A DNA stretch of 56,205 nucleotides from Acetobacteraceae bacterium. GTDB lineage: Bacteria > Pseudomonadota > Alphaproteobacteria > Acetobacterales > Acetobacteraceae. This document shows positions 39,972 through 49,700 of this stretch, in pieces (position 1 is the first letter of the stretch; each line of letters begins with the position of its first letter). The notes under the pieces were generated by a model. It was not told the origin of the DNA. It searched no databases and saw only the letters and a list, made by a program, of their open reading frames with translations. Made by a program: the position numbers and the translations under genes. Where the stretch lies: positions 1 to 56,205 of the forward strand of contig JANXMB010000018.1 of the NCBI GenBank assembly GCA_025354865.1, written 5' to 3'.

Positions 39972-41957
39972 TCACGCCTCGGCAAAACTCACCAGTATCT
40001 GACCGTCCTGCACAGTGTCGCCCGCAACGCAGTTCACAGCAGCGACAACGCCGTCGGCGGGGGCTGGCAGGCGGAATACGGTTTTCATCGCTTCGAGGAC
40101 GAGAAGAATCTGTCCCCGGACGACGGTGTCCCCCTCAGCCGTGAGCACCTGGGTGACCAGACCTGGGATCGGTGCCATCAGTCGATCGGCGCCATCGATC
40201 TCGTCGTCGGCACCGGCGATCGGGTCTGGCAGACGCAGCCGCCAAGTGCGCCCGCGCAGACGCAAGCTGCGTATTTCGCCGTCGCGCACCATGGACAGCC
40301 GCTCGTGCACACCGTTCAGCACGACGCCTTCCGCCCGACCGGTCCCGTGGAATACGTTTGACGGTTCGTGCGCCGGCACCACCTGCCAGCCATCCGCGTG
40401 ACGCGACACCTGGACCGGCCACACCGTGTCGCCGTCGGCGAATTCCAGCACCCGGACTTGCGTCGCATTGGTCCACCAGCCATCGGTCGCATGCCAGGGC
40501 GAGTATGGATCGGCGCTCTCGGCCGCCGTCTTCGCGGCAGCGACCGCTTCGGCGTGCAGTTCGGCGAGCGCCATCGCGGCGAGCACTTCGGCCGGGGGCG
40601 TGCCCTGCCCGGCCAGCAAGGTCCCGGCTTCCCGCGCGATAAACCCGGTATCGATCCCCCCGGCGACGAAATCTGGATGCGCCGCGATGCGCCCGAGCAG
40701 ATCGACGTTGGCGACGACGCCGGCCACGTCGCAGGCGTCGAGGGCGCGTTGCAGGATCCGCAGCGCCGTCGGGCGATCCGGCCCGTGGCAGATCAGCTTG
40801 GCCAACATGGCATCGTAATGGATCGACACCGTGTCGCCGGCCGCGAAACCGGTATCGACGCGGATGTCGTCCGGCATCTGGAACCGCACCAGCCGCCCGA
40901 TCGAAGGGGCGTAGTCGCGGGCGGGGTCCTCGGCATAGATGCGCGCCTCGAAGGCATGGCCGTGGATGCGGATGTCGGATTGGGCGGCCGGCAGGGGCTC
41001 GCCCGCCGCGACGCGGAACTGCCATTCCACCAAATCGAAGCCGGTGATGGCCTCGGTCACCGGGTGTTCCACCTGCAAGCGGGTGTTCATTTCCAGGAAG
41101 AAAAAACCCTCGGCGTCGGCGACGAATTCCACGGTGCCGGCGCCGGTGTAACCGACCGCCTTGGCCGCTGCCACGGCAGCAGCCCCCATGGCTTCGCGCC
41201 GTTCGACGGTCATGCCGGGGGCTGGCGCTTCCTCGATCACTTTTTGATGGCGGCGTTGGGCCGAGCAATCGCGTTCGAACAGATGCACGGCATTGCCATG
41301 GTTATCGGCGAATATCTGCACCTCGATATGGCGGGGCCGTTGCACATAGCGTTCGATCAGCACGCGATCGTCGCCGAACGCGGACGCCGCTTCCTGCCGA
41401 GCGGAGGCCAGAGCGGGGGCGAAGGCGGCGGCGTCCTCGACCACGCGCATACCGCGCCCGCCACCGCCGGACACCGCTTTGATCACCACCGGGAAGCCGA
41501 TGCCGACGGCCTGGTCGGCGAGGAAATCGGCGTCCTGGCGATCGCCGTGATAACCCGGCAGCAGCGGCACGCCAGACGTCGCCATCAACCGTTTCGCCGC
41601 CGATTTCGACCCCATGGCCCGCATCGCTGCAGCCGAGGGTCCGACGAACACCAACCCCGCCGCCGCGCAGGCATCGGCGAAATCCGGGTTTTCCGACAGG
41701 AACCCGTAGCCGGGATGGATCGCCTCGGCACCGGATTGCAGCGCGGCCGCGATAATGCGGGGGATGTTCAGATAACTGTCGCGCGGCGCGGCCCCGCCGA
41801 TCGGGTATGCTCGGTCGGCCGCCTGCACATGCATGGCCCCGGCATCCGCGTCCGAGAAAACGGCAACGGTCTGGATGCCCATCTGCCGCGCGGTGCGGGC
41901 GATACGGACGGCGATTTCGCCTCGGTTGGCGATCAATACGGACTTGAACATGGCCAT
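39972..41957 (-). CDS. mccA: Biotin-dependent acyl-CoA carboxylase, biotin-containing (alpha) subunit, methylcrotonyl-CoA type
   Basis: The 661-residue protein combines biotin carboxylase (residues 3-450: KSVLIANRGEIAVRIARTAR, ATP-grasp loop SGGGGRGMRVV, HLFERDCSAQRRHQKVIEEA, EMNTRLQVEHPVTE) with a C-terminal biotinyl domain, where the biotin lysine is K625 in LEAMKTVF. Length and order match 3-methylcrotonyl-CoA carboxylase of leucine breakdown; propionyl- or geranyl-CoA carboxylase cannot be ruled out by eye. The start at 41957 shares one base with the mccB stop (TGATG). It partners mccB. Confidence 0.92.
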   Translation of the reverse strand: MAMFKSVLIANRGEIAVRIARTARQMGIQTVAVFSDADAGAMHVQAADRAYPIGGAAPRDSYLNIPRIIAAALQSGAEAIHPGYGFLSENPDFADACAAAGLVFVGPSAAAMRAMGSKSAAKRLMATSGVPLLPGYHGDRQDADFLADQAVGIGFPVVIKAVSGGGGRGMRVVEDAAAFAPALASARQEAASAFGDDRVLIERYVQRPRHIEVQIFADNHGNAVHLFERDCSAQRRHQKVIEEAPAPGMTVERREAMGAAAVAAAKAVGYTGAGTVEFVADAEGFFFLEMNTRLQVEHPVTEAITGFDLVEWQFRVAAGEPLPAAQSDIRIHGHAFEARIYAEDPARDYAPSIGRLVRFQMPDDIRVDTGFAAGDTVSIHYDAMLAKLICHGPDRPTALRILQRALDACDVAGVVANVDLLGRIAAHPDFVAGGIDTGFIAREAGTLLAGQGTPPAEVLAAMALAELHAEAVAAAKTAAESADPYSPWHATDGWWTNATQVRVLEFADGDTVWPVQVSRHADGWQVVPAHEPSNVFHGTGRAEGVVLNGVHERLSMVRDGEIRSLRLRGRTWRLRLPDPIAGADDEIDGADRLMAPIPGLVTQVLTAEGDTVVRGQILLVLEAMKTVFRLPAPADGVVAAVNCVAGDTVQDGQILVSFAEA

Positions 41958-43549
41958 CACATCCGAAACACGCCGAAGCGCGGCGGCTCGATCGGGGCAT
42001 TCAGCGCGGCGGAGAGCGATAGACCCAGCACTCGGCGGGTATCGGCGGGGTCGATCACGCCGTCGTCCCACAGGCGGGCGGTGGCATAATAGGGGTTCCC
42101 CTGGGTTTCGTACTGCGCGCGGATCGGGTTTTTGAACGCGGCTTCCCGCTCCGGCGTCCATTTGTCGGACCCCGCCGTCACCGTCGCCAGCACCCCCGCC
42201 GCCTGTTCGCCGCCCATCACCGAAATCCGCGCATTCGGCCACATGAACATGAACCGGGGATCGTAGGCCCGCCCGCACATGCCGTAATTGCCGGCGCCGT
42301 AGCTGCCGCCGACGACCACGGTGATTTTCGGCACATTGGCGGTTGCGACAGCAGTAACCAGCTTGGCACCGTCTTTTGCGATCCCCCCGGATTCGTATTT
42401 TCGGCCCACCATGAACCCGGTTATGTTCTGTAGAAACAACAACGGAATGTTGCGCTGGCAGCACAGCTCGATGAAATGCGCGCCCTTCTGCGACGATTCC
42501 GAAAACAGGATGCCGTTATTTGCCAAAATGCCGACGGGATAACCATGGATATGGGCGAAGCCGCAGACCAGGGTGGTGCCGTAGAGTTTCTTGAACTCGT
42601 CGAACACGCTGCCATCGACGATCCGCGCCACGATTTCGCGCGCATCGTAGGGGGTGCGGATATCGGCCGGGACCACACCGTAAAGCTCCGCCGGATCGTA
42701 TTTCGGCGGTTCCGGTTTCTTCACCGCCACCGGCATACCGGAAACCGTATTCAACCCGCCGACAATCCGCCGTGCGATCGCCAGCGCATGCCGATCGTTC
42801 TGCGCGTAATGATCGACCACGCCGGAGGTGCGCGCATGCACATCGGCGCCGCCCAGATCCTCGGCGCTGACGATTTCGCCCGTTGCCGCCTGCACCAATG
42901 GCGGGCCGCCCAGGAAAATGGTGCCCTGCTTGCGCACGATAATGCTCTCGTCGCTCATGGCCGGGACATAGGCGCCGCCGGCGGTGCAACTGCCCATCAC
43001 CACCGCGATCTGCGGAATGCCGCGTGCCGACATGTTGGCCTGATTGAAGAAAATGCGGCCGAAATGATCGCGATCGGGAAAAATCTCATCCTGCATCGGC
43101 AGAAATGCGCCGCCGGAATCGACCAGATAGAGGCAGGGCAGCCGATTGGCCGCAGCGATTTCCTGCGCCCGCAGATGCTTTTTGACCGTGATCGGAAAAT
43201 AGGTGCCGCCCTTCACGGTGGCGTCGTTGGCAACGATCGTGCAGGTGCGCCCGGCCACCCGGCCGATACCGGTGACGATGCCGCCGCTGGGCACATCCCC
43301 GCCATACAGCCCGTACGCCGCCAAGGGCGACAGCTCCAGAAACGGGGAGCCGGGGTCGATCAGCCCGGCAATCCGATCGCGCGCCGGCAGCTTACCCCGA
43401 GCAATATGCCGCTGACGGGCGGTTTCCCCCCCGCCCAGCGCCACCGCCGCCGTTTTGGATCGCAGATCGTCCACCAACGCTCGCATGGCGGCGACGTTGG
43501 CGGCGAATTCGTCGGAGCGGGTATTCAGGTCGGATCGAATGGTCGTCAT
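41957..43549 (-). CDS. mccB: Acyl-CoA carboxylase carboxyltransferase (beta) subunit, methylcrotonyl-CoA type
   Basis: The 530-residue protein has the two crotonase-like halves of carboxyltransferases: [40 protein letters not shown] and [20 protein letters not shown] in the first, and [40 protein letters not shown] and [15 protein letters not shown] in the second. The long [20 protein letters not shown] and the [20 protein letters not shown] block are typical of MccB. It overlaps mccA by one base. Leucine-pathway partners (isovaleryl-CoA dehydrogenase, HMG-CoA lyase) are not in the window. Confidence 0.94.
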   Translation of the reverse strand: MTTIRSDLNTRSDEFAANVAAMRALVDDLRSKTAAVALGGGETARQRHIARGKLPARDRIAGLIDPGSPFLELSPLAAYGLYGGDVPSGGIVTGIGRVAGRTCTIVANDATVKGGTYFPITVKKHLRAQEIAAANRLPCLYLVDSGGAFLPMQDEIFPDRDHFGRIFFNQANMSARGIPQIAVVMGSCTAGGAYVPAMSDESIIVRKQGTIFLGGPPLVQAATGEIVSAEDLGGADVHARTSGVVDHYAQNDRHALAIARRIVGGLNTVSGMPVAVKKPEPPKYDPAELYGVVPADIRTPYDAREIVARIVDGSVFDEFKKLYGTTLVCGFAHIHGYPVGILANNGILFSESSQKGAHFIELCCQRNIPLLFLQNITGFMVGRKYESGGIAKDGAKLVTAVATANVPKITVVVGGSYGAGNYGMCGRAYDPRFMFMWPNARISVMGGEQAAGVLATVTAGSDKWTPEREAAFKNPIRAQYETQGNPYYATARLWDDGVIDPADTRRVLGLSLSAALNAPIEPPRFGVFRM

Positions 43550-43587
43550 AGCTACGCCTTATCAGTCGCCGCACCGCGCCGCAAAGG

Positions 43588-45693
43588 TTACGGACCGGAC
43601 CGAACCCCCTTTGCCTCGGCTTCCGCGATCAGACGGTTGGCATCGTCGGGCAGCAACAGGCGTTGCGCCACCAGACCCTGCGCCGCCTTGGTCACGGCCG
43701 CGACGTAAGCGCCAGGGGTCGGATACCGCTCCTCCAACGACAAACGCCCATCGCCCGTCTTCTCCCGCTCCGCTCGGTTTGCCGCAAACGGCACAAAACT
43801 GCCGGCCAAGGTGCAGAACCCGTTGGCAAACCAGTCGTCCCGGAACAGGTTCCACCCGGTATAGGTGCCGATCGGAGCTTGGATATAAACGTTGCGAATG
43901 CCGCCGATATCGTTGCCGTCGGCATCCACCTGCGGCACCAACACCCCGTAGCGGGCGGTGCCGATCCCCGGCGGTTCCTTGCCCAGCACCCCGCTTATTT
44001 CGCCGGCCTTGTAGCCGGGGCCGCGATCGAACACCGGCAGCGGATTGTGCACCCCGAGGAACCGAACCGCCGGCCGATCCACCCCGCCGTAGCCGTTCGC
44101 GGGAATAGCCGGAAACCGCACGGCGTCGGGGGCGACCAGCGTGCCGGCGGCGATGGTGGGAATTTGCGAGGGCGGCGGCGCGATCCCATCCCGCACCCAT
44201 CCGGTCAACCCGTCGAGCAGCGCGCGCATCGTCCAAGTGTGCGGATTGGGGTTGCTCTGCTGATAACAGGCCCCGAACGGCGCTTTCGTCGGCAGCGGCA
44301 GGCCGGCGGGGGCATGTTGGGTGCTGGCCATGATATAGCTGCGCACATTCGGCGGGTCGGCCACGTCCTGCCGCCCCAGCGGATCGGTGAACCCCAGGGA
44401 TTGCCGCCCCTCCCATATTTCCAGCACGGTGGCGGCATGCACGATCGTCGGGCAGGTATTTGTCGCCGCGCAACGATCGAGGACCCCGGCCGAGCGCCCG
44501 GTGAGCGGATCGGTTTGCTTGCTGTAGCTGAATGGGAATTCGTAAGCCGGCGACAAATGATCGACCTGATCGTTCCACCCCCGACCCGGCGCGCCGAACC
44601 GAATATTCAAGCCAAGCAACCCGCCACCGATATGCGGCAGCGCGGCATCGAAGGCCTTGCCCGAGCCGGTTTCATTACGGTTGAAACCCAGCAGCAACAT
44701 GGTCCGAATGAAGCGACCGCTTTGCGACGTGCCCATGATGGTCGTTTTGACAGCGGGACCATGCACCGTCGGGCTGCGCGCCGATTTCATGTAGGTGCCA
44801 AGATCGCGGGCAACCGCCATGCCGATACCGAGCACGAGCGGGTCCTTGGCGCGGTAGAGCACCTCGTATTGATGGCCGGGTTGGAAGCCGGTCGAGAGGC
44901 AAATCTTGCGATCGTCGGGCTTTGCCTCCCCGCACGCGCCGAACGACCACGCCGCATTCGGTATCGCCACGCGCGGTGCATTTTCCCGCGCTCGGACTGT
45001 CAAACTTGGCAAAAATCCGTCGGCGAGAGGCGTTTTATTGTCGGTGCTCACGGTCGGATACGCCGCATGCGTCAGACCAGTAAACCAGCCGGTGGACAAA
45101 GCGACCGAGGTCGCGGGCGCAGTCACCACGATTTCGGAACGGACCGTTCCGGTAATGGACGATCCGTCCTTGTTGCGCGCGACCGGCACGGTCAGCGTCA
45201 TGCGATTGTTGCCCGGCAGCACATCGGCCTGCCAGCCGAACCAGATCGTGGTGTAACCCTGCTGCTGCAACCAACCGTCGCCGGCATTCGCCACCGCGTT
45301 GTTGGCGGCAAGGTCGCCGGGAACATCCGCATTGAACAACGAAACCGCGCCCTTGTTGCCGCGATTGATGACGTTGAAAAGCAGAATATTATTGGATTTT
45401 TTCGGATCGGCCGGGCGCAGAATGGCGATATCCGTCGTATATTCCACCATCCCCTTGGCATTGCGCGGCGCCAGGGCAAGGTCCTGGATCGGCGCGTTGG
45501 CGGCAGCATTCGGGTCGAGCACCCCGTGCGCCTTCCCCGTCACCAACTCGAACCCGCCGACCTTGCCGAACGCAAGCCCAGCGAACGCCGGCTCGGTTTT
45601 CACGATCTCGATATCGACGATGCGTGCTTGCGCCCCCGTAAACACGACGGTCGAGGCGGAGACGGCGAACAAAAGATTTCGAATGCGGCGCAT
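43588..45693 (-). CDS. Large secreted alpha/beta hydrolase domain protein (Abhydrolase_10-like)
   Basis: The 701-residue protein has a signal peptide (residues 1-23, ending AQA) and then one long domain with the serine motif GTSQSG (321-326, IMGTSQSGRFIRTMLLLGFN). Conserved blocks include NNILLFNVINRGNKGAVSLF, SPAYEFPFSYSKQTDPLTGR and the C-terminal RDDWFANGFCTLAGSFVPFA with EERYPTPGAYVAAV. Members of this family are uncharacterised secreted esterases or lactonases. The start at 45693 is chosen because the signal peptide begins there. It lies 70 bases beyond the PRTase-HAD gene on the same strand. Confidence 0.82.
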   Translation of the reverse strand: MRRIRNLLFAVSASTVVFTGAQARIVDIEIVKTEPAFAGLAFGKVGGFELVTGKAHGVLDPNAAANAPIQDLALAPRNAKGMVEYTTDIAILRPADPKKSNNILLFNVINRGNKGAVSLFNADVPGDLAANNAVANAGDGWLQQQGYTTIWFGWQADVLPGNNRMTLTVPVARNKDGSSITGTVRSEIVVTAPATSVALSTGWFTGLTHAAYPTVSTDNKTPLADGFLPSLTVRARENAPRVAIPNAAWSFGACGEAKPDDRKICLSTGFQPGHQYEVLYRAKDPLVLGIGMAVARDLGTYMKSARSPTVHGPAVKTTIMGTSQSGRFIRTMLLLGFNRNETGSGKAFDAALPHIGGGLLGLNIRFGAPGRGWNDQVDHLSPAYEFPFSYSKQTDPLTGRSAGVLDRCAATNTCPTIVHAATVLEIWEGRQSLGFTDPLGRQDVADPPNVRSYIMASTQHAPAGLPLPTKAPFGACYQQSNPNPHTWTMRALLDGLTGWVRDGIAPPPSQIPTIAAGTLVAPDAVRFPAIPANGYGGVDRPAVRFLGVHNPLPVFDRGPGYKAGEISGVLGKEPPGIGTARYGVLVPQVDADGNDIGGIRNVYIQAPIGTYTGWNLFRDDWFANGFCTLAGSFVPFAANRAEREKTGDGRLSLEERYPTPGAYVAAVTKAAQGLVAQRLLLPDDANRLIAEAEAKGVRSGP

Positions 45694-45763
45694 ACGGCAG
45701 GTTTCCCCGATTGTTTGTTGCTGCGATGCTAGCCGTTGGACCGGCCGGACGAAAGAGGGCCTG

Positions 45764-46705
45764 TCAAACCGCCGTGGCCCCGATCGTCCAGACCCGAATT
45801 TCGTCGGCGGACCACCACCCGACCACCAGATGCGGCGCCAATGCGGCAATCCGTACTGCTTGCTCCGCTTCGCTTTCGACATAATGCGTGCAGCCCCAAC
45901 GCGTCGCCGTTTCCGCTTTGTAACGGGACACCGACGCGATATCGGATGCGAACGATGCAGGTCGGCATTCCAGCGGAATCGCACCGAAACCGTGCCGCGC
46001 CAACCATTCCGCCGTTACCGCGCGATCCATCTCCGGCCGCCCCGTGATCACCACTGCTCGGTCTGCCGCGAACGGTGGCAAGCTGGCGAAGGGAGGCAAA
46101 AGATGCCGGCGGCGCAACGCATCGTCCAGGTCTGTATCGTAATGGTTTCGAGAAATATCGGGCAGGAAAATACCATCCAGGTCCAGCCCGAAGAACGGTT
46201 TTTCGAACGTCCGCTCGGCTGGATTGCCGCTGGCACGCTGGGCGCGGGCGGCGGGCGTTGCTTCCCCCCGTTCCCACGGGAAGCGGAACAATTCCCGCAT
46301 GGGATGGGAGAAATCGGGCACCAGAGCTGTAGTATCGGGATCGTGGACGATCGCGAATGTGGCACACTCGTAACCATCGCGTAGGAGTGCATCGCGCACC
46401 CCGGCCAAAGTTGTTCCGGTAGCCGAGCAGTCATCGACCAGCAATTGACGCCGCCCGAGGGGTTTGGGACCGAGCCAGGATGTTACGTTAGTTTTTCTTT
46501 CGTAGGAGGCAATGAAAAGCGGTAAGGCAAGCCCGCAGGAAACCATGGTTCCGGGCACCAACCCACCCCGCGCGATCGCGACGACGCCGTCCGCCCCCCA
46601 AGCCTCCGCCCGACCGAGCAAAGCAGAGACCATCCGTTCGGCGCGATCGTAGCCGATGAAGACCGGCATACGGTCGGTTGCCAGCCCCTTCCAGGGGACG
46701 GTCAC
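45764..46705 (-). CDS. Phosphoribosyltransferase fused to a HAD-like domain
   Basis: Residues 14-150 form a purine-type phosphoribosyltransferase (VVAIARGGLVPGTMVSCGLA at 41-60 and the PRPP loop LLVDDCSATGTT at 88-99). Residues 170-313 look like a degenerate HAD domain: DLDGIF (175-180), VITGRP (219-224), a lysine at K263 (RYKAE) and HYVESEAEQA (274-283) in place of the usual acidic motif IV. I know no named protein with this pairing. The start is a GTG overlapping the stop of the NMT1-type gene; an ATG at 46669 (MPVFIGYD) is an alternative. The product is probably cytoplasmic. Confidence 0.72.
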   Translation of the reverse strand: MTVPWKGLATDRMPVFIGYDRAERMVSALLGRAEAWGADGVVAIARGGLVPGTMVSCGLALPLFIASYERKTNVTSWLGPKPLGRRQLLVDDCSATGTTLAGVRDALLRDGYECATFAIVHDPDTTALVPDFSHPMRELFRFPWERGEATPAARAQRASGNPAERTFEKPFFGLDLDGIFLPDISRNHYDTDLDDALRRRHLLPPFASLPPFAADRAVVITGRPEMDRAVTAEWLARHGFGAIPLECRPASFASDIASVSRYKAETATRWGCTHYVESEAEQAVRIAALAPHLVVGWWSADEIRVWTIGATAV

Positions 46706-47670
46706 GGCATGCCGACCCGGTGGTTCACGAATTGCGTGGTGTAGGCTTTGGATAAATCGATGCCGGGTTTATAGACGCCGACAGCGACCATCGAATCGTA
46801 GAATGCTTTCCATCGCGCATCGGTCATCGCCCCGATTCCCAAGCGACGGGCATCGCCGGAATCGACCGTGCCGCGCGCCAACATCGTTTTGCGCCCGAAT
46901 TCTATCAGCGCGTCGGGCATTTCCGGATTGGCGTTCCGGATCAATGCATTGGCCGGCGCTGGGTCGCCATAAAGATAGGAATACCAGCCGAGGATGGAAG
47001 CGTCGATAAAACGCCGTACCAGATCCGGCTTCGTATCGACCAGCTTCTGGCTGGTGGTCACGATATTGGCATACCCGAGATAGCCGGCATCGGGCAGCGC
47101 CAGAATGGTCGGGTCGAAACCGATTTTTTCGCGGATCAGGAATGGTTCGTTGCTGACGTAACCTTGTTGCACCGCATTTTTATCGGACAGGAACGGTGCC
47201 AGATTGTAGGTATAGGGGCGGATCTGGCTGTCGGAATAGCCGAACTTGGCCGCCAGGAACCTCCACCAACCGTTGCGGGTATCCGACCCGATCGAAATCG
47301 GTTTACCGCGCAACGATTCGAACGTGTCGTTGCCATTGCCGGGATGCGCCATCAAAACGGCCAGATCGCGCTGGAAGAATGCTGCGACCGCCAGAAACGG
47401 CAGCTTCTCGGCTGCGAACTCGATCGCCCGCCCGCCGCCAAGATTGAAATCGAGCCGCCCCGCCATCAACAATTGCATGTGGTTAATCTGCGGCCCGCCC
47501 TCCTGAATGGTAACCTCCAGGCCCTGCTTCGCATAAATACCGGTCGCCAAGGCTTGATAGTAGCCGCCGTATTCGGCCTCGGCCTTCCAATCCAAACCGA
47601 AAACAACCTTATCGGCCGCGCGCGCAGGCAGCGCCGCGAGCATCAGCACACATGCAACGAACCACCGCAT
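46702..47670 (-). CDS. NMT1/THI5-type substrate-binding protein
   Basis: The 322-residue periplasmic protein has a signal peptide (residues 1-18, ARAAD cut) and the NMT1/THI5 fold: VVFGLDWKAEAEYGGYYQAL (about 22-41), KQGLEVTIQEGGPQINHMQL and GRLDFNLGGGRAIEFAAEKL. Family members bind pyrimidines such as thiamine precursors, riboflavin, or other small molecules. No permease or ATPase gene is adjacent. The stop overlaps the start of the PRTase-HAD gene by four bases, so the two are coupled; that pairing hints at import of a nucleobase-like compound, which is inference. Confidence 0.85.
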   Translation of the reverse strand: MRWFVACVLMLAALPARAADKVVFGLDWKAEAEYGGYYQALATGIYAKQGLEVTIQEGGPQINHMQLLMAGRLDFNLGGGRAIEFAAEKLPFLAVAAFFQRDLAVLMAHPGNGNDTFESLRGKPISIGSDTRNGWWRFLAAKFGYSDSQIRPYTYNLAPFLSDKNAVQQGYVSNEPFLIREKIGFDPTILALPDAGYLGYANIVTTSQKLVDTKPDLVRRFIDASILGWYSYLYGDPAPANALIRNANPEMPDALIEFGRKTMLARGTVDSGDARRLGIGAMTDARWKAFYDSMVAVGVYKPGIDLSKAYTTQFVNHRVGMP

Positions 47671-47673
47671 CGC

Positions 47674-48372
47674 CTAAAAACCCACCTGCACCAATTGACC
47701 CGAAACCGCTCGGGAACCCTCCGAGAGCAGAAACCCCATAACCTCGGCGATGGCCGCCGGCTTGACCCAACGCGAGGAATCCGCGTCCGGCATATCGGCG
47801 CGATTTTGCGGGGTGTCGATGGTGGTCGGCAACACCGCGTTGACACGAATGTTGTCGTTCCGCAACTCATCCGCCAGGCTTTCGGTCAGCCGCATCACCG
47901 CGCTTTTGGTGGCCGCATAGGCCGCCATCTCGCCGCTGCCGCGCAGCCCCGCCGCACTGCCGATGCCAACTAACGCGCCACCGCCGACCGCCCGTATCGC
48001 CGGCACCGCCGCGCGATAAATATTCCAGGTGGTTTTCACGTTCAGGGCAAACATTTGGTCCCATTGATCCAGGCCGGCGTCGGCCAATTTGGCCATGGCA
48101 AAACCGCCGACCGTGGTACCGACGCCATCCAACCGTCCGGCTGTTGCAACGACCTGCGCGACCAATGCCAGGCTCGCGTCCGCATTCATCAGATCGAAAC
48201 TGGACAAAGCCATGTGCCCGGCCCCAGGCAACCCGGCCACGACTGCCGCCAAACGTTCCGCATGGGTGTCGACGGCGGCAATCCGAGCACCGTTGGCAGC
48301 GAGATGCGCGGCGAGCGCGGAGCCGACATTGCCGGCGGCACCGGTGACGACGATAACTTTACCGGAGAACAT
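47674..48372 (-). CDS. Short-chain dehydrogenase/reductase (232 residues)
   Basis: The SDR has TGAAGNVGS (10-18), an aspartate at D35 in AAVDTH that suggests preference for NAD, and catalytic Y152xxxK156 in MAAYAATKSAV. The NNAG motif is replaced by TTVGG (86-90), unusual but seen in some members. It is the second of two SDRs in a row, with 14 bases between it and the upstream SDR and 3 bases to the NMT1-type gene. Substrate unknown; the operon suggests oxidation of an imported sugar or alcohol. Confidence 0.88.
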   Translation of the reverse strand: MFSGKVIVVTGAAGNVGSALAAHLAANGARIAAVDTHAERLAAVVAGLPGAGHMALSSFDLMNADASLALVAQVVATAGRLDGVGTTVGGFAMAKLADAGLDQWDQMFALNVKTTWNIYRAAVPAIRAVGGGALVGIGSAAGLRGSGEMAAYAATKSAVMRLTESLADELRNDNIRVNAVLPTTIDTPQNRADMPDADSSRWVKPAAIAEVMGFLLSEGSRAVSGQLVQVGF

Positions 48373-48386
48373 ATTCGGACTTCCTT

Positions 48387-49358
48387 TCAGCGCGGCAGCC
48401 GCCAGCCGACCTCGGCCGCGAATGTATCGAAAAATACTTCTTCGTAGGCGTTCTCGGGGTCTTGCCGAACGCGGCGATCAATTTCTTCCGCATCCGGCCC
48501 GACCAGGATGCGCCAGCGACCGGATTTTACCCCATCGAGGATAATTGTCGCAGCCTCGGCAGCACTGGTCGGCGCATCTTCGACAAATCGTTGCGCCCGA
48601 CGCGCTACCACGGCCACGATATCCGCATCGGACATGCCCGAAACATCCCGCCCCATCGAGATCAACCGCGTGCGGGTCTGTGCGATCTGCGCGGCGTCCA
48701 TCTCGTCTGCGTCGTTCCCGGTCTGTACACGCAATGAGTTGGCCGGAATTCCGGTCCCGATATGACCCGGCATCACCACCGACACCGAGATATGCGGCGC
48801 ATTGAGCCGCAGGTCGGTGATCAGCGCTTCGGAAAATCCTTTGACCGCGAATTTCGCGGCGGCATAAGCGGTGTGCGGCACATTCGGTCCGACCGAGGCC
48901 CAAAATCCGTTGATACTGCTGGTATTGACGATATGACCTTCATCCGCTGCGCGCAGCATCGGCAGAAAAGCGCGCGTATTCAGATAGACCCCGCCCCAGC
49001 AAATATTGAAAGTACGCTCCCATTCCGCCCGCTCGTGCGCAATCATGCTGCCGCCACCGCCAATGCCGGCGTTGTTGAACAGCAGATGGATTTTATCGGT
49101 GGCATGCCGAGCGGCGACATCGTCACGGAATCGCAACACGTCGGGTTCGCTGGACACGTCGGCAACGAAGGACGTAACTCGGAGGCCTTGCGGCAGGCCC
49201 GCATCCCTGCACAAACGTATCGTTTCGGCCATACCGCGCGACGAAACATCGCACATAGCGACGTGACAGCCTTCCGCTGCCAATTGGCGCACCAGTTCGC
49301 GTCCCATGCCGGAACCGCCGCCTGTCACGATGGCAATTTTACCGGAGAATTCTTTCAT
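48387..49358 (-). CDS. Short-chain dehydrogenase/reductase (323 residues)
   Basis: The classical SDR has TGGGSGMG (12-19), CDVSS (36-40), NNAG (95-98), S148 (NTSSINGFW) and Y165xxxK169 (HTAYAAAKFAV), followed by a 100-residue C-terminal extension with a RWRILVGPDAEEIDRRV block found in a subgroup of bacterial SDRs. The ATG at 49358 overlaps the DUF6166 stop (ATGA), so I prefer it over an upstream GTG at 49373. It is clearly not a duplicate of the neighbouring SDR. Confidence 0.9.
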   Translation of the reverse strand: MKEFSGKIAIVTGGGSGMGRELVRQLAAEGCHVAMCDVSSRGMAETIRLCRDAGLPQGLRVTSFVADVSSEPDVLRFRDDVAARHATDKIHLLFNNAGIGGGGSMIAHERAEWERTFNICWGGVYLNTRAFLPMLRAADEGHIVNTSSINGFWASVGPNVPHTAYAAAKFAVKGFSEALITDLRLNAPHISVSVVMPGHIGTGIPANSLRVQTGNDADEMDAAQIAQTRTRLISMGRDVSGMSDADIVAVVARRAQRFVEDAPTSAAEAATIILDGVKSGRWRILVGPDAEEIDRRVRQDPENAYEEVFFDTFAAEVGWRLPR

Positions 49359-49645
49359 TTCGTCGACTCCCACGCTGCAATTTCATCGCCCGTCATGCGC
49401 CACGCATTATCCAATTCCGCCACCACTTCCTGCATGAAAGCCTCGGTCAGGGAAACCGCTCGGCGATCGTCGCCCAACCGATCCGCGAGGAGCGCAAGCG
49501 CCAACTGACGCGGCCCGTCGCCTTCGTAGGTCCATTCGAAACCAGCGGGGGAATAGCGCCGCAGGTCGAACCGCGGATCGAGCGGGATACCATCGACTGT
49601 TACCACCGCTCCATCCAGGCTGCGGCCGCCTTCGTAAATTTTCAT
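49355..49645 (-). CDS. DUF6166-like protein
   Basis: The 96-residue product resembles DUF6166: MKIYEGGRSLDGAVVTVDGI, FDLRRYSPAGFEWTYEGDGP, RQLALALLADRLGDDRRAVS, and a helical end LDNAWRMTGDEIAAWESTK. The family, also seen on plasmids and phage, has no known function. GGGGGAG lies before the ATG at 49645; the longer frame from 49693 has no support. Finding it in the middle of a dehydrogenase operon, overlapping the next SDR gene, is unusual. Confidence 0.72.
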   Translation of the reverse strand: MKIYEGGRSLDGAVVTVDGIPLDPRFDLRRYSPAGFEWTYEGDGPRQLALALLADRLGDDRRAVSLTEAFMQEVVAELDNAWRMTGDEIAAWESTK

Positions 49646-49700
49646 ATTCCACTCCCCCCGCTGCTGTTGCGGACAGTTTTGAATATTTGCCAACGGTCCG

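Noticed and set aside
39735-40361. A 208-codon + strand frame starting in the mccA-crotonase gap
   Set aside because: Most of it is antisense to mccA, the free part is explained by the decayed reversed repeat, and there is no ribosome-binding site.
40368-42089. A 573-codon + strand frame opposite mccA and part of mccB
   Set aside because: No domain is recognisable, composition is that of an antisense shadow, and the minus strand encodes an intact biotin carboxylase.
43663-45732. A 689-codon + strand frame opposite the secreted alpha/beta hydrolase
   Set aside because: Arg/Gly/His-rich shadow with no ribosome-binding site or motif; the minus strand has a signal peptide and a serine-hydrolase motif.
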